Source: Prunella strophiata
Taxonomy: Eukaryota > Chordata > Aves > Passeriformes > Prunellidae
Reading direction: 5' to 3'
Length of the DNA: 64,000 nucleotides
NCBI GenBank assembly: GCA_036583965.1
Contig: JAZBQD010000019.1
Location: 21,207,085-21,271,084, forward strand
Shown: piece by piece, positions 47,691 to 61,559 of the stretch
Position numbering within the stretch: position 1 is the first letter of the stretch
How the letters are laid out: each line of letters opens with the position of its first letter
Translations under genes and position numbers: made by a program
The notes under the pieces: generated by a model
The model's input: the letters and a program-made list of their open reading frames with translations, nothing else
Databases searched by the model: none
Told to the model about the DNA's origin: nothing

Positions 47691-48800
47691 CTTCTGCAAG
47701 ATCATCATTTCCTCCTTTCATATGCTATCTTGCTGCCAAGAGAAAGATTATTTACGTGCTGCATGGACTAACATTTTTCCAAGTCTAATTCAAAACCTGT
47801 CAAGCCATGGAGTTGCTCTTCTATTCCCCTGGGAAATGATTCCAGAGCTTGACAGGGCAAGGACATATCTCCATGACAGGAAGTTTTCCATAATATTTAC
47901 CCTTGAATTTTTCTATTCTCCACTTGTAGTCATCTAAATATCTTGTCTCTTTCTATAGAATTTATGATCATCAAATACTAGCAGAGTTGCATTTCCCCTT
48001 CTCTCTCCCAGATATCACTTAAGCAAGATTAACTAACTCTTTCAGTAATACCTCTAAAAGCGATTACTTTAATTCCCAAAACAGTTTTAATTTCTTTCCC
48101 TAAACTTTCTCCATTTTTCCAACATTAGACACTTATTTCAGTGTTTCCACAGTCTGTTCTTTGACCTTGACCAGTACTTGTCTCCCTGCTGATGGGATAG
48201 ACTTCAGCAGTACACAGGATGTTGGGAAAACTGCAGTCTGGAGCAGGAACTCAGTGACATTCACAAGACCCCTAGGGTTGAGGGATTACTGGAAAGCTCC
48301 TGGAGCAATGTTTCTTATCATTCATTGGAACTGGAAAGAGTGCCAAATCCTACATTAACACTGGGCTAATTTACCCAAAGGTGAGAGGCAGAACTTACTG
48401 CTTCCTTCCTGTTCTTTTTACCATTTTAGCCCTGCTAAAATCAGAAGAAACAGACATTAAATCCCCTCATTAAATAATAAAAATGAAATTGTTTGTTTCA
48501 CTGCTTGGCTAAATCAGCAAAAGACAAACACCAATACCTGAAACCCCTGCGGTTTCTACTGTGGTCAGAATGAAGCCTCACAAAAATGGCCATCTCAGCA
48601 GAAATATACAACCCTGGGCTGCCACATTAACATAAATTACAGCAGCCAGAAATTATTGCTGCCTCTAATCTCCAAAGACTCAGGAGCTGAGCTGTGTTCA
48701 GCAGAATGACCTGTCCTCCATGATGCATTAGTGTTTGCACTCTCTCTCTCACACACACAAAGCTCGTCCTTTTGAAGCACAGAGATTTATGTTTTCTGAA
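47691..48800. other. Unique non-coding sequence
   Basis: No supported gene. The short CT/CA dinucleotide run near 48740-48762 is the only simple repeat noticed. Confidence 0.5.
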
Positions 48801-48935
48801 ATAAAAAACCCTATACTTTAACTGCTCCTGCCTGGTCCCCTTCCTCCTCCCTAATAAAATCATCAACTCTTTTTGAAGCTTTTAGCTTTTTGAAGACAGT
48901 GGGACTTCTATTTTGGGTGAAGATCAAGAAACAAA
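48801..48935 (+). repeat. Direct duplication, copy 2 (135 bp)
   Basis: This is the second copy of 46331-46447. It is 18 bp longer mainly because CTTTTTGAAG occurs twice, 17 bp apart (about 48868-48894), a small internal tandem duplication absent from copy 1. The end GAAGATCAAGAAACAAA is identical in both copies, and similarity stops directly after it. Confidence 0.9.
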
Positions 48936-51900
48936 TCTTGCTACTGCCACCCAATAAGAAACAATAACTTCCCTTCATCTCCTATTTCTAAAAATGAAAT
49001 CTGAGAAGTGATGTGAAATAGTTAACAAGAAGTTACAAGAACCTGTGTGCAATCATGCTTGTACAAAGTCACATAAAAAAACCAACCTGCTGATCTTCTA
49101 TTTTTTGAATTTATGTTGTCCATCCCTCTGACCCATCCCCTAATATCCCATGTCTTCTCTAGCTTGTCTTTACTACTCATTAAAAACTTACAATTATGCC
49201 TGTGAACAAGTCTGTCTAAAAATAAACTAGGAGAAACTAATATGCACAAGTTCTTATTTCTACTAAAGGTTGGCTTATTTTAACGTAATGACTGTCTTTT
49301 AGTTTGCTTTTTAAGTGCTTTTAGTTGCTTTCAAAAACTGATGATAACCAGGTTTAAACCAAAGTGAGTACTATGGCTTAATAAGGCTTATAGGAAGCAG
49401 TATCTTAAATTTAACCAGTACAACTGATGGCAGAGAAGACCAAAGACTGAAGGTTTACTGTTGAAAACAGAATGACCAAGATCTGCCTAAAACAATAATA
49501 ATAAGCAGAGGTTGAATCACAGTGGAACTGGTAGATTTAATTGCCACCCAGGTATTTGAAAGGTAGACACATCAGAGAGTTGAAAATAAGTTTCCACTTC
49601 AGACAAAAGGATAATATCATGATGTTTGAGGTCTTGAGCACTTAGAATTCAGAAAAAAAATCCAGCAAACCACAACACAACACACTATAGCTATGCAACT
49701 CCTTCAAAAGTCATGTGAGAGCAGACACACTCTCCAGGTAGAGAGAGTGACAGAAGTTTAGGTCTGGCTGAGCTCATGTGTGGTGTGGGAGAGGACATGT
49801 GACATTTGAGGAAGGATACCTATACAGAGAACTGGTGCTCTGAGTAGACAGGAGTGTCTATGTTTCATATTCTGTTTGAGAATGAAGGACTTTGATGTAT
49901 TTTTGGTTTTTTTAAAGAACTATATAAAGTTTTCTGACTCTGTGAAAATAATTTTCTCTTCATAAATGGAATAAACTACTACCCCCAAATTTAGACCAAC
50001 TGTTGTAGTGAAAAGAAGCACAGTGTTTAACAGGAAGGTGGCAGCAATAAATAACCTGGGATCTTTTACTACAATAAGAGCACACTGCTGACAATGGCTG
50101 AAGGTTACTACTCTGAAATCACCCTACATAAAATGACAGATTGAATCAGATCTAGCTCTATGCATAATACAACTCTTCCACACATTCAAATGTTAGGTTC
50201 TAAAAGCCAGACAACAGCAAACACAAGTCTCCACTTTGCCACCATTTGACCTGAAGACTCCACACTACCCTTCACTCTCTAGGACTGAACAGCTGTCACA
50301 AACATAGAAAGCATGTTAATATTAAGGATCACTGCTATTACAAATCTACCAAATAAAATATCTGGAATAAAACAGTTATTATTAATCATACTTAGGACAT
50401 TTTATTTAGGATTAGATGTTAGCAAAGTGCTTCAACAGCATGTTAATGGTTACCTGATGCAGGCAACCTACACTGCAGAGCCAGGAGAAGCCCCAAAAGT
50501 TTGTTTTCAGAGAAAGCTTTGCATCTACTCTAAAAGGTCTTTTTAAAGACCAACAGCAACACCAGATTAAATCTGCAACAGAATGGATGACTTTCAACTC
50601 TAAATCAGTGTTGAAAGTCTCCCACTCTTCTATTTCAAACTCATCACATGTTCCCACCAAAATAATCAGCTGTGAAAGAGTGAATTATGCCTATATTTAA
50701 AGTTCATACTGTTAGGCTTTGGAGCTGCATCCCCTTGAAACAAACAGACACAGTCCCAACATCCCTCAAAGGCACTGCTTATAGGGTGTCTGCAGCCTCA
50801 TCCATCTGCTTGGAAAATATTTAAAAGGATACACATCTATGAGACACACTCTATTAAAACATTGCCAGCAAATACTTCAGGCAGCCCCTAGTTCTCCCCT
50901 CATTTATATCTCTCCTTTCATGGCAAGAGACAGCACTTTCAACATTCAGGCCTATCAGGTTATGTCAGAAACATAACCACTGTCCTTGTGTCATCTATGT
51001 CAAGGATATCTCTTTTTTCTTCCTCTTCTTCCTCAGATCTAAGTCCCTATGTCTAGAAAGGTTGTCTACTTCTTTTATGCCTCAACTGAGAAATCAATAA
51101 ATGCTTTCAGCCTTTCCAACTTTATATTTTTATTTGACAAGAGTATACAACAACAACGATCTATGTGACACAGTTACAGCAGAATATTCTTAGGTGTACT
51201 ATTGCATTTCTGCAATTGAACAGGATACAATAAAAGAGATTTAAGCTGAGTGTTATCCTGCCTTTGCAGTGAAGAGTGTGCAAACAGTTAATTAAAGCAA
51301 CTTACCTAACACTATATAGTCTGATACAGCATCCAGATCTTTCACTGGTTAAATTTTAAGGTGACACACTCACTCTGTAGTAAAAGAACATCCAGCTCAG
51401 GGTGTTGTCCTGGAATAGCAATTTAATTACCATTGTTCAAGTACATGTTCCCTATTTCAACAAGCATACACTGTAGTCCCTCTTGTCCTTCCTCCCAACC
51501 CATTATGGGCTCACTGGACATTGCACAGACCTGTAGTGCCATGCTACAAAAAAAGTGCTCAGGAGGATGGACATATAGGATTCCTGCTATGTTTTGGGAT
51601 GCTTTGCCCAAGATTACACCAAAATGTAATGTAGGGATGAATTAAGGATCATGATGTGATTCTTAAAATTTACATGACAACCATCAAGTACTCCTAGATA
51701 TTAAGGAGAGATTAGGGGCCTCCACCTTGTCACAAGCACATTGAAGTTGACAAAAATATTTTTCTTAAACGAGCTCTTCATTTTGCTCATTTCCCTCCAC
51801 TGGAAGAAAAATCCAAAACAAAACAAAAAACAAACATTTGCCAAAACTTCAAATAAGTAAACAAACAACAGAGATCATACAAACTCATCACAAAAGAAAC

Positions 51901-54900
51901 AACTTGAGTTTCTTGTGAGAAATATTCAAAGAAGCAAGGCTAAGCTAATCAAGTGATGCCAAATGCAAGAAGGCTGGGATGCCCAAGGCACCTTCCTGCC
52001 CTGATAATTACATGTTTGGGCTGCATTGCCATAACTCTGACTTATGGCAATCCCTTTTAAAAAAATAAAAAAAATCCCACCACAGAAAAGAAAAATCAAA
52101 GTCAGCTATGGCTCGACAGGTCTGCAGTAAAGCCCAGCCATGTAGAAAATAGAGCAGCAGCTGCACTACAGGATCAAAAAACAGTGAACAAACTCCATCA
52201 TCAGGCAATCAGGCAAAATTATCTTACTGGATTAAAAAAAAAAAAAAAAGAAAAAAAGAAAAAAGATAAAATAAATACACCCACCCTCACTCCCCAAATG
52301 TCTCACCCAAGCCCAAGGGATTTGGGTTTCTGATGACAGGATTTCTGAATACTATCCATTACCTGCCTTACAGGCTAATTTTTTTTTTTGAATGTTTGGT
52401 TCTCATCAGACTTTAGTTTAGCATTTCAGAAGGAAGAAGCAAAAAGCATGCACAGGGTAAGGAAGTCTAATGCAGCAGCCTGTCCTTCACAGCCATATCC
52501 CAAGGCTCTTGGAGGAGTCATCCTGCCAAGAGAGGGAAGAGGGCTGCTCCCACATCCTGTCAGGGCATAGCAGCCACATGGCAAGCTCAGGTAAGGTAAG
52601 TAAATCAGAGCATCAGCAGGCAGCATTCAAATCACCTCAGAGAAACAGGCTCAAACCATATCTCCATGAACAACTATGTTCTTAGAGTGCTTAGAAAGTT
52701 TAATATTGCTAATATACATATCTACATGCGAATCCAGAGGCAAATTTTAGATATTAAACTTTCACCTCAAGTTCTTGACTCAGTATACAAAAGAGCTCTA
52801 CCCCTGAAAAAGTTCAGCCAGACTTTATCCCATAAGATAGTGGACATGAGGCAGAGACCTCAGAAATACTTCTGGCTAATGAATTTTGAGGCTCTAGTAT
52901 ACACATGCTGCCCAGAGATACAAGTATCTTCCTTGCCCTGAACCTACTGGAACCAAATCCCTGGTAATCTATTCCCTAAAACAACCCCTACTTCAATCCT
53001 TAGGAAGAGGAGGAGGAGTATCCTATAATGCCTGTACAACTTCTGATGGTGCTCTCAGTTGATAGCAATAAATTGTAATTCCTGAAATACAACCAGACAT
53101 CACTCTCCATCAGATGACACCAAATTACATCATCATTTCCTAATTTCCCCTGTCCAGTTCTCACACCATGTCCTGCTCAATTTTTTCTGCCTATTTGAAT
53201 GCATGAATCCCTGGCTGCAAAGACTGCACCTAAAAAGATCAACCCCCAGGTGTTTATGGGACATGTCTGCTAACTTCATGGCTGGAATGAATGCTATGGA
53301 GAACTCAAGTACCCTCTTTATTCATGCACATTTATATTTATGACTTGTTAAAAAAAATCCTCAAGTGCCTCAAGGAAGTGTTTACAGGACAGAAATTCCA
53401 GGAAATCATGTTAACCAAGGTGTCAGTGCATGAGTAGTATAAATACACATCTTCTAAGTGGTTATCATACAACAAAGGAAAGTAACACCAGCAAAGACCT
53501 CTGGAATTCTGGTGCTCTTTCAATGCCCTGGTCTTCAGCACAAGGTTTTTCAATTGTCTCCATCTCCTACACATCTTTAGCCTTTTGGGATTGTCAGCCC
53601 TCTGCATGTACAGGAGAAGCAAAAAAACCACAGAAAAACCACAGAGCCAACTATAAAGAGCAGAGGGGGAAAGGTGGGTGTCTTTATAACAGAAAATACT
53701 GAGGCATCCTTTGATATAACCCTGCACTGCAGAGAAATCAGCTTACCCACAGCAACAGCAGCCAAGGGCAGGGAGCACACCCTTCTACTGAATTTGCTAC
53801 CATTTGTGAGATGACCACAGCATAAAACAGCACAGATAAATCCTGTAGCTGCAGTAAAAGTAGGTACCCAAGCTTGAAACAAAACAAACCACACAACAGA
53901 GTAATCCAAGGAATTTTTCATTTAATCCCCCCCAAGTCTTTTACATTTAAGGCATTTCTGTCACTTTGACAATTCTTACTGCAATATGCTAAAAGTGCAT
54001 TAGGATCACAAATAAAAGGATATATAAAAAAATAAATAAACTCTTGAAGAACTGTGCTGTTACACCACTGAAACACTAAAACACCAAAGTGGACTCAAAA
54101 GACAGCTTTGGTGTTATAAGCACCTCCAGGTAAGCAGAAAGCACCACTGGGCACTGCCCTGTTGTAGTGATGCCTGGAGAGGAAGGAGTAGCATCCTTTG
54201 GCACTGCACAGCCCTTCCCTCCAGAGAACCCAGCTGAAGAGGGCAGGTGGCTGCTGCACCAACACACACAAACAAATCCTCTGGAAGCACTGAAAGTCAG
54301 TCTCCACAGGGCCTGCAGGAAGCCACAATTGCCCTTCCGTGGCCTCTGTCTTTCATACTCCAGTACACATCAACTGAAGCAAAAGCCCATGTTAGCTGCA
54401 GATCAGCAAGCTGCAGACTCAGCCAAGCAACAGGTAGAGGGATAAATAATGGAAGCCAACATGTTTCAGAACAAATGGGAAGTGAAAAAGTTTCACACAA
54501 AGCAAAGACAAACAGCAAAATGATAAAAAAGTAGCTGAGATGAATGCAAGCTTCACTCATCTGCAAGAGGTGACAGCACCAAAATAAATGACAAATGGGC
54601 CCACTCAGGAGTGTAACAGGTCCTCTAAGGATATGGTGACATGCAAATTATGATCTGCCTCTGGGAAAGCACTTTTCTTAATTCCTAAATTGTGTGAAAT
54701 GGGCATGGGTACATAATGCAGGGGCATTTTATAGATGTGCCCACATGAAAAGACTGGGTCTTTTTGCATTTGGAACTGCAGGCCAAGGGCTGTCTGTACT
54801 GCTTCAAGGTGAGCTGCAATGCAAGTCTCCAACTGACCTTCAAAATGGTGACAACTAGGAACTGTCCTCAACAGGAAGATCTTATACCATCCCTTCCAAT

Positions 54901-57900
54901 TTCACAGCTTCAGCTAAGACACAACTCCAACAAAACTCAGTCTTTAAAGTCACCTTGTAACACCTCAGTGTTTACCCACGAAAATCCGGCTTGTGGATGC
55001 ACAGAAGTCCTTGAAAGAATGAATGGTAGGTGCAAAGGACCAAGTTTGAAGAGAAACAGAAAAAAACACAATGCATTGACTTATTTTCTCAAATTCTGAA
55101 GCTTTGCATCACTTCAGAGATGGTCTGTGGGATATGTTGGAGCCCCACTTGACACAGCAGATTTCAAGTAGAAATCTTTCATTAATATATTCAACAATCT
55201 GACTACCACTGGCACAAAAGGAAACATGCACATGTGGCAACAGTGCATGAGCACATCTCTGGAAGGTCAGAATAATACTTCAGTCTGCGCTGAAGCTCTT
55301 ATTGCACTTCTTGTCAGGAACTAAAAGGGTGTTTGCCTAACATATTTTCTAGAAGGAAATCCAGCATAGGCATAAAAAAAAAAAAGGTGTTTAATTCCCA
55401 TTAAAATATAATATCATAGACAGAAACGTTAGCCTTCTTTACCTCTTCTCCAGCAATGGGATGAAAAGAGATTTCAAGGTCATCACTCTCATCATTACAG
55501 CTTCACAAAAACAGTACTAGCAAGAGCTGTAGACTAGGAATTATGTTTTTACCACTGTATCATCTAATTCCTGTAGTTTTCATAGGCGTACTGTGTGATT
55601 TGGTTATTTTTGCAGCCTTTTCGCATTTGCAGATGTTCTAGCAAATTATATTTATTAGAGGAATATTCCAGTTTTGAAAAGATGCACATTTCAAATAGCA
55701 TATTTCCCAGATAATGTAAATTTGGATGGGCTCAATGAAATGGAGGAAAAGGTGAAAAAGAGGGCAGATTCACCAAGAAAATATTTGCTAAAGAAGTTCC
55801 TGAAGAGCATGATTAAAACCAAAATTCCTCAATTTGTTTTGGCCAACAAAGAATAGTAAATATGCAAATATATTATTTGTTCTGAGCCACTGTTAAACTT
55901 AAATATTTTAAGATCTTGGTATCTAGCTTGAAAGTAATCATGTAGAATACCTGTATACAGTCCTCTCACATCTATATTCTTCTATCATTTTATAATATAT
56001 GGTCAGAACTTAGATGTCTCTAAGATGTCTGCAACACAAATGAAGTATTTGACCCTATGGAGTATTACAAACATTAGCCTTTACTTTCACACCTACAGCA
56101 GGCTGACCTGATATCAGAACAAGGTCTGCAGTCCAGGAATTCAGACCTATTTTGACTATTATCTCATGCCACCTCTCAGCCTTCATCACAGTAGCCACAC
56201 ACCCAACTTGATAGTTCTTACTGCTAATATTCTCCCAAATTCTTCTCCACACAGCAGCACAAGATAAGTCAATCTAACACTGAAGGAAATATAACAAAAC
56301 CATCTATGCTGGAGATAGCTGCAAGCAATTTCCAATTATTCCCTGATAGCTTGGCAACTTTCCATAGAGTCATTTAATGCTATCAGAAAATAACTAGTTA
56401 TTTCTCAGACAAATAGGTAGAATCTAATCCTCTTCTACCTGGGTTTGCAAGACTTTTCTTGTGAGTTATCTTCTGTGAATTATCTCTTGAGATTTTCTTC
56501 TCCAATGGGAACAGGCTAAAAGATACCAGGTAAGTTCAGAGTTCACCAGGGCACTTGACATTTTCTTCACAAGGTGTTCACATGCAGAGGAGGTGAGATA
56601 TTATGCTGAATAATATTGCTTATGCTGCAAACATCAGCCTGAAAGGGACACATTTCCTTGGAGTGGGCAATCTGGAACTTGCTAGCAATGCAGTAAAAGA
56701 GAACAACTGATGGACATCAACCCAAACTGCACACCCATCAAGGAAAGAAATTCCCATGTTAGTTAATACTAATTTTTAGCACCAAAATTTGTACATGGCA
56801 AAATAAAACAGAGTAACTCAGAAGTCCACGACTTAAGTTCCTTCACTGCTCTGTCACCAGATATGATTTTATGCAACAACCAAAACACACTGGCAAGCTG
56901 CAGCTTCTGATACAAAAAATGTTCACATCTCTCTCCCAAACACATCATAAAAAGCTTCCCATCACAGGCACTTTAGCAGAATGTTTATGGTCTGTAAAAA
57001 ATGAAAGAAATTATCTCTCCTTCATTCTAAGGGCACTAGGCCAGGGCAGCACAAAAAGGGAAACTGACATGGCTGGTGATTCACGGAAGATTTGTTTTAG
57101 GAATTATTCTAGGGTATCCCTTGCAGGATGTCCTAGTCCAATTCCTTTCACAACATCCTCCGTTAAAAAATATAAGATAAATACAAAACAATTGGAGAAA
57201 CATCTGAGAATTCATCATATTCTGTAAACATCTTTGCAGCATGGTGTTTGTATTTATCTTCTTTTCATCCACCCTGATGTGAGCTGCTTTTGTAGTTCTC
57301 CTCAGCCCTAACACTAACATCTTGGGGAAAACAAAACCACTTTAGAACTCATTTTGGAATGTGCAGATATAATGCAGGAACACTATTCTCAACCTTTACA
57401 TTAGTTTCAGAGGCAAAACATAAAGTACATTAAGGCTGGTCTGCATAAAATTTCTCATGAAACCAGATTTTGGTGTGAGCTAGAAAAAAGACTTTCTTTG
57501 AACTCCGTATTGCTTGCATTTGCATTTTGAAACTGAAATTTCCCCTTGAAACTCCCAATATGTTTCTGTTACCTTCAGGGAACAATAAGGGAGCCCTTCC
57601 TGTGGATAATGCATCAAATTTAAATTCCCATGACCGACAAGGAGACTATGTAACCTAGGGGATAAAACAGCTCTATTTTAGAGCAAAGAGAGTGAGGTGG
57701 TAATCCACTGGAGGCTGTAGTTTAATTTAAATGGCTATTAACTTTGTTCCATTGGGGTAGTTATAGCTTAATTCATACTACTTTTCTGAAGCAAAAGAAA
57801 TCATATAAAATAAAATATCCAGGCTACAAAAGATATTTTTAACAAGACAAAAAAAAAAAAAAGATGCGTGATGGCTTTCTATGTAAATTATGAATGTAAA

Positions 57901-58320
57901 AATATAATTATTTATGCTTCCAGCTCTTGGAAGGAACCTCATTCATGAGGTTTAACTTCAGGGACAATAGTCACATGAGGGCATCAATACTGTTTATATT
58001 AGTAAAGTTAGGTATTTGCTCAGTCTGGACTCTGTGTTCCTTAGTACATCACTTCTCCCTTTACACAAGGCATGGCAAAAAATATAATACCCTCTTCCTC
58101 CTTTCTGAAACAGAAGAATATTCAGAAAGAGAGAACACCAAAACCAAGTTAACTCTATTGCCTACCTTCAGTTCTTATGTTCAACTCATCCATTTTGTTG
58201 GCTTTAAACAGCAGCTCTGCTCTTACAAGGAGTAAAGTGGACACATTCACTATCACAACACACTGTTGTTTGTTGTCTGCCACTGGCTTCAAATACCTTT
58301 TTTAGAAAACAAATGAAAAA
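48936..58320. other. Unique AT-rich non-coding sequence, about 9.4 kb
   Basis: No supported gene. An A-rich tract lies at 52234-52275. The most gene-like small frame is 60 codons on the plus strand at 55674-55856, rich in Lys and Glu, with no recognisable family. A 129-codon minus-strand frame at 53338-53727 and a 118-codon plus-strand frame at 56871-57227 are also unrecognised. All are consistent with chance. Confidence 0.5.
52234..52275. repeat. A-rich tract
   Basis: A run of about 16 A is followed by GAAAAAAAG-type interrupted A runs, ending in GATAAAATAAATA. It could be a degraded retroposon tail, but no body is recognisable upstream. Confidence 0.85.
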
Positions 58321-58321
58321 A

Positions 58322-58420
58322 AAGTATTTGGCGCTGCTGGGATTTCAGCACTGAAAAAAAAAAAAATTAATTTCTGTGGCAACCACTTCCAGAAAAACGC
58401 AAACGTCTTCAAAAGTTCTG
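58322..58420. promoter_or_regulatory. Candidate regulatory island (E2F-like, RUNX/ETS-core-like motifs)
   Basis: TTTGGCGC at about 58327-58334 matches the E2F consensus. GTGGCAACCAC at 58376-58386 is an imperfect palindrome containing a RUNX-core-like ACCAC directly before TTCC (an ETS core). Three CpGs are kept within 80 bases (GGCGC, ACGC, ACGTC). The motif matches are short, so confidence is low. Confidence 0.2.
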
Positions 58421-61023
58421 CATAATCTTACATTATGGACTATAGGTGTTGACTTCCATCACATCTAATAGGGCTTACAATTGCTCAGCATCCTCAAGTG
58501 TGTTTTACAGGATGGAGATTCTGCTCTGAAGATCATAATTGCTGAGTTTCTGCAGTCCTCAAACTTTTTCTTAACTATCCCATGAGCTCAATTCCCTTAG
58601 CTGATTTCACTTTTGAAGTGGTTGCATACAAAATGCCAATCACAGTAAAATCTTACAGCTGTAGGGACTCCTACTATAGAGGACACTACTGCAGGAGTTG
58701 TACAGGCAGGTCAATTTACCAGCAGGGACTACAAAAAGCAGCACTGGAAGTTAACAGAGCACAACAATTTTTTTACAATTACTCTGGCAAGGAACTGAAG
58801 AATATTCAATGCAATTGAAACTGCAGGGAAAACTTAATAATCACTTGTAGTCCAATTTGCTCACAACACTGAAACTAATGCTCTATCTAAACTTACTACA
58901 CAGGTCTTGTGGACTGCAAGTAATCAAGGCTTGACTTCTGCCTTCTGTTGAAGGAATTTTTTCACAGATTTTTACAAAAGTAGAGATAAAATTCAACAGT
59001 CTTTGCTACCATGAGTCCTCTCTATAAACAAAGAACATTCAATCTAAAAATATTCTCTCGCTTTGATCTGCTCTCTGAAAAACTGCACCTATTAGAGTAT
59101 TTCTCTATCCCAGATGACAAGCCAATAAGGAATAAGACACAAAAACATGTCTTACTTCTTTCTTAGTCTGCCATCATACAAGGCCTGATTTCCAAATTCA
59201 CAGACATGAGCAGAAAGATTTCCATTTCACTCAACTAAATCTAAATCAAACCCATAATACAAGACAGAGACAAAATGTTTGCAAACTCAAACACAAGCAG
59301 CAATCTTAAAATTCAGTATGTACAGAGTAAGACAGTAATATTATAGACTCAATACCTACATACCAGTGTAAGCATAGCAATTCTGAAAAATGATCCATCA
59401 AAAGAACAGTATCATGCATATGGCAAGAAATAGGGAAATGGACTTAATATTTCAGATTAGTAGTAACCCCTACACAGGAGAAGAAATATCCTCTGTGAAA
59501 AGATGTCTGAAATCCTAATGCACACGAGCATGCTCAATATTGCCTGTACCAAAATCCACAAGTAAACTACACAGAAGGATGCTTGAAGAAAGAAAGAAAA
59601 AACAAAAACGACAAATACAAAAAAAAAAACCCACAAAACCAAAACATGCAACTACTTGTAGACATGTAAAAACAGAGAAAACCCTAAAGAAAACCAAACA
59701 CCAAGATGCAAGTGAAGAAAGGACATACTTTCACTTTGGCATTGAAGCTCCATTAAACATTAGGAAAGCAAATCAGTGAGAAGATAACCACACTGAATAT
59801 CTGGATCCTGAAAATAAATGTGGGTATCTCACAATGACTGGTCTTTCCAGATTTTCACACAATTACCCTATTTTGTCATAAGCCAAAAGTTACAAAAACC
59901 TCCACTGCTCCTAGTAGTTCTAGGGAAGAAGTCATCATAGAAGAGAATTTCCAAAATTTTAGGAGTTCTTTCAATATTAAAAAGAAAAAAATTCAAGTCT
60001 TAGGATAACATTTAAAGCCAGCCACGTTGCAGCAACTGTGACTCATCAACTTCTCACCTAACACAGCATGAGACAGGAGAAAAGATGGAGGTAAAAAGGC
60101 ATGACTCCAAACCAGTTTCAAAGATCTTTGTGACAGGAAGATTTCAGTGAGTAGTTTTATAATATCTTCAGCCCCTGCCTTTTACTGGAGTATGAGCCAG
60201 GGTCACCACAGTTCTGGAGATGAGATACTAATACACAGGATAAGAAGGAGAGGAAAAACAACATAAAAAGAAGATTCATGACAGAATTTGGAATCTTTGC
60301 AGCGTTTAATACATCTCCTTAGAGATCTTAATTGCACATCAATCTTCTTCAGCTGGAGAGTGAGAGGTGAACGTGCAATTCTTTAGCTTGGCACAGAGGG
60401 CAAAGAGGAGTTAGAAGAAAAGGAGAAAAGAAGGGCATGCTCAATCGAAACTGGATTTTCTCTCCTCTTACCACAAGAGGACAAGAAGCTTTTCCTTAGT
60501 GCGTGCCAATACAGGAAAATTACCTTGGAACAAATAAGAATGTGGCTTAACAGCATTCTGTCTGTAATTCCCTTATTCTATACCTAGAGTTCTTTTGGCA
60601 GTTAAGCTTAATCCATTTCTAACCACACAAAGGCATGTTCAGTGCAGGGTACCCACGCAAGGAATTAGCACAGAATAAGCATGCTAAAGTAAGAAGACAT
60701 AAGCACAAAGTTCTTCATCAACCTTCCTTGCCAATGTCACCCTTGTGACACTCCTGCTGCCAAGGCAGGAAAAAGAATTAGGTAGGAATTGTTGCTCTTG
60801 TTTCCTATATATGAAAGACAGACAAGAATTATCCTCTACTGGTATCAGAGCAAGCCACATCCAAGCTATCTATCCATATTTAGACTGGAATATGCAAGAT
60901 AAAACAAGAAGAGAGTAATGTCCAATCTATATTATGCTTAGATGAACTGAACTCAATCCTCTTTAATGCCTTTAAGCTGTGTGTGATCTGTGTGGCTCTA
61001 GACAGAACTTTAACATTTCTTAC
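58421..61023. other. Unique non-coding sequence
   Basis: No supported gene. An A/C-rich tract lies at 59587-59645. Minus-strand Phe/Val-rich frames at 59457-59697 are by-products of that tract. Confidence 0.5.
59587..59645. repeat. A/C-rich low-complexity tract
   Basis: It consists of A runs with isolated C and G (AAAGAAAGAAAAAACAAAAACG, given by key phrases GAAAGAAAAA and AAAACCCACAAAACC). It is the complementary style of the T/G tracts at 16767 and 39983. Confidence 0.7.
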
Positions 61024-61559
61024 TGTAAGTCTTGGTTTTGGCTGGGATAGAATTAATTTTCTTCCTAGTGTCTGGCATAGTCCTGTGTTTTGGATTTAGT
61101 ATAAGAATAATGTTAACAACACACTGATGGTTTTAGTATTTATACTACCTCAAGGACTTTTCAGCTTCTCATGTCCTGCCAGGGAGAAGGCTGGAGAGAC
61201 AGAAGTAGTTAAGAAGGGACACAACCAGAATAGCTGACTCCAAAATGATATTCCATAGCATATGGTGTCATGCTCATCACATAAACCAGGGGAAAGCTGG
61301 TCAGGGGCCTCTGCTCAGGAGCTGGCTGGGCATTGGTTGGGGAGTGGTAAGCTTTGTGTATTACTTGCTTTGAGTATTCAAATGCTTTAGTTATTATAAA
61401 AACTATTATCTTTCATTTGTGTCCCATTTAATTGTCTTTGCCTCAACCCATAAGTTCTCATTTTTAGTCTTTTCTCTGCCCTCCATCCCAGTGGTGGGGC
61501 CAGGGAGCAAGGGAGCAGCTGAGTGGTGCTCAGTGTCCATCTGGGCTTTACCCATGACA
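61024..61559 (+). mobile_element. Avian ERVL-type solo LTR, near full length
   Basis: It opens with TGTAAGTCTTGGTTTTGGCT, continues with GAATTAATTTTCTTCC and GTTTTGGATTTAGTATAAG, and ends with GTGGTGCTCAGTGTCC and TTTACCCATGACA. This is the same family as 28543-28995, 32.5 kb away in the same orientation. It starts TG and ends CA, as LTRs do. Direct flanks CTTAC and CTTGA match only in part, so a target-site duplication is not proven. No internal retroviral genes adjoin it, so it is a solo LTR left by recombination. The two copies differ enough that they are separate insertions, not the ends of one provirus. Confidence 0.82.

Noticed and set aside
28543..61559. The two LTRs as ends of one provirus
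   Set aside because: The copies are too different, the interval is 32.5 kb and contains no retroviral genes.
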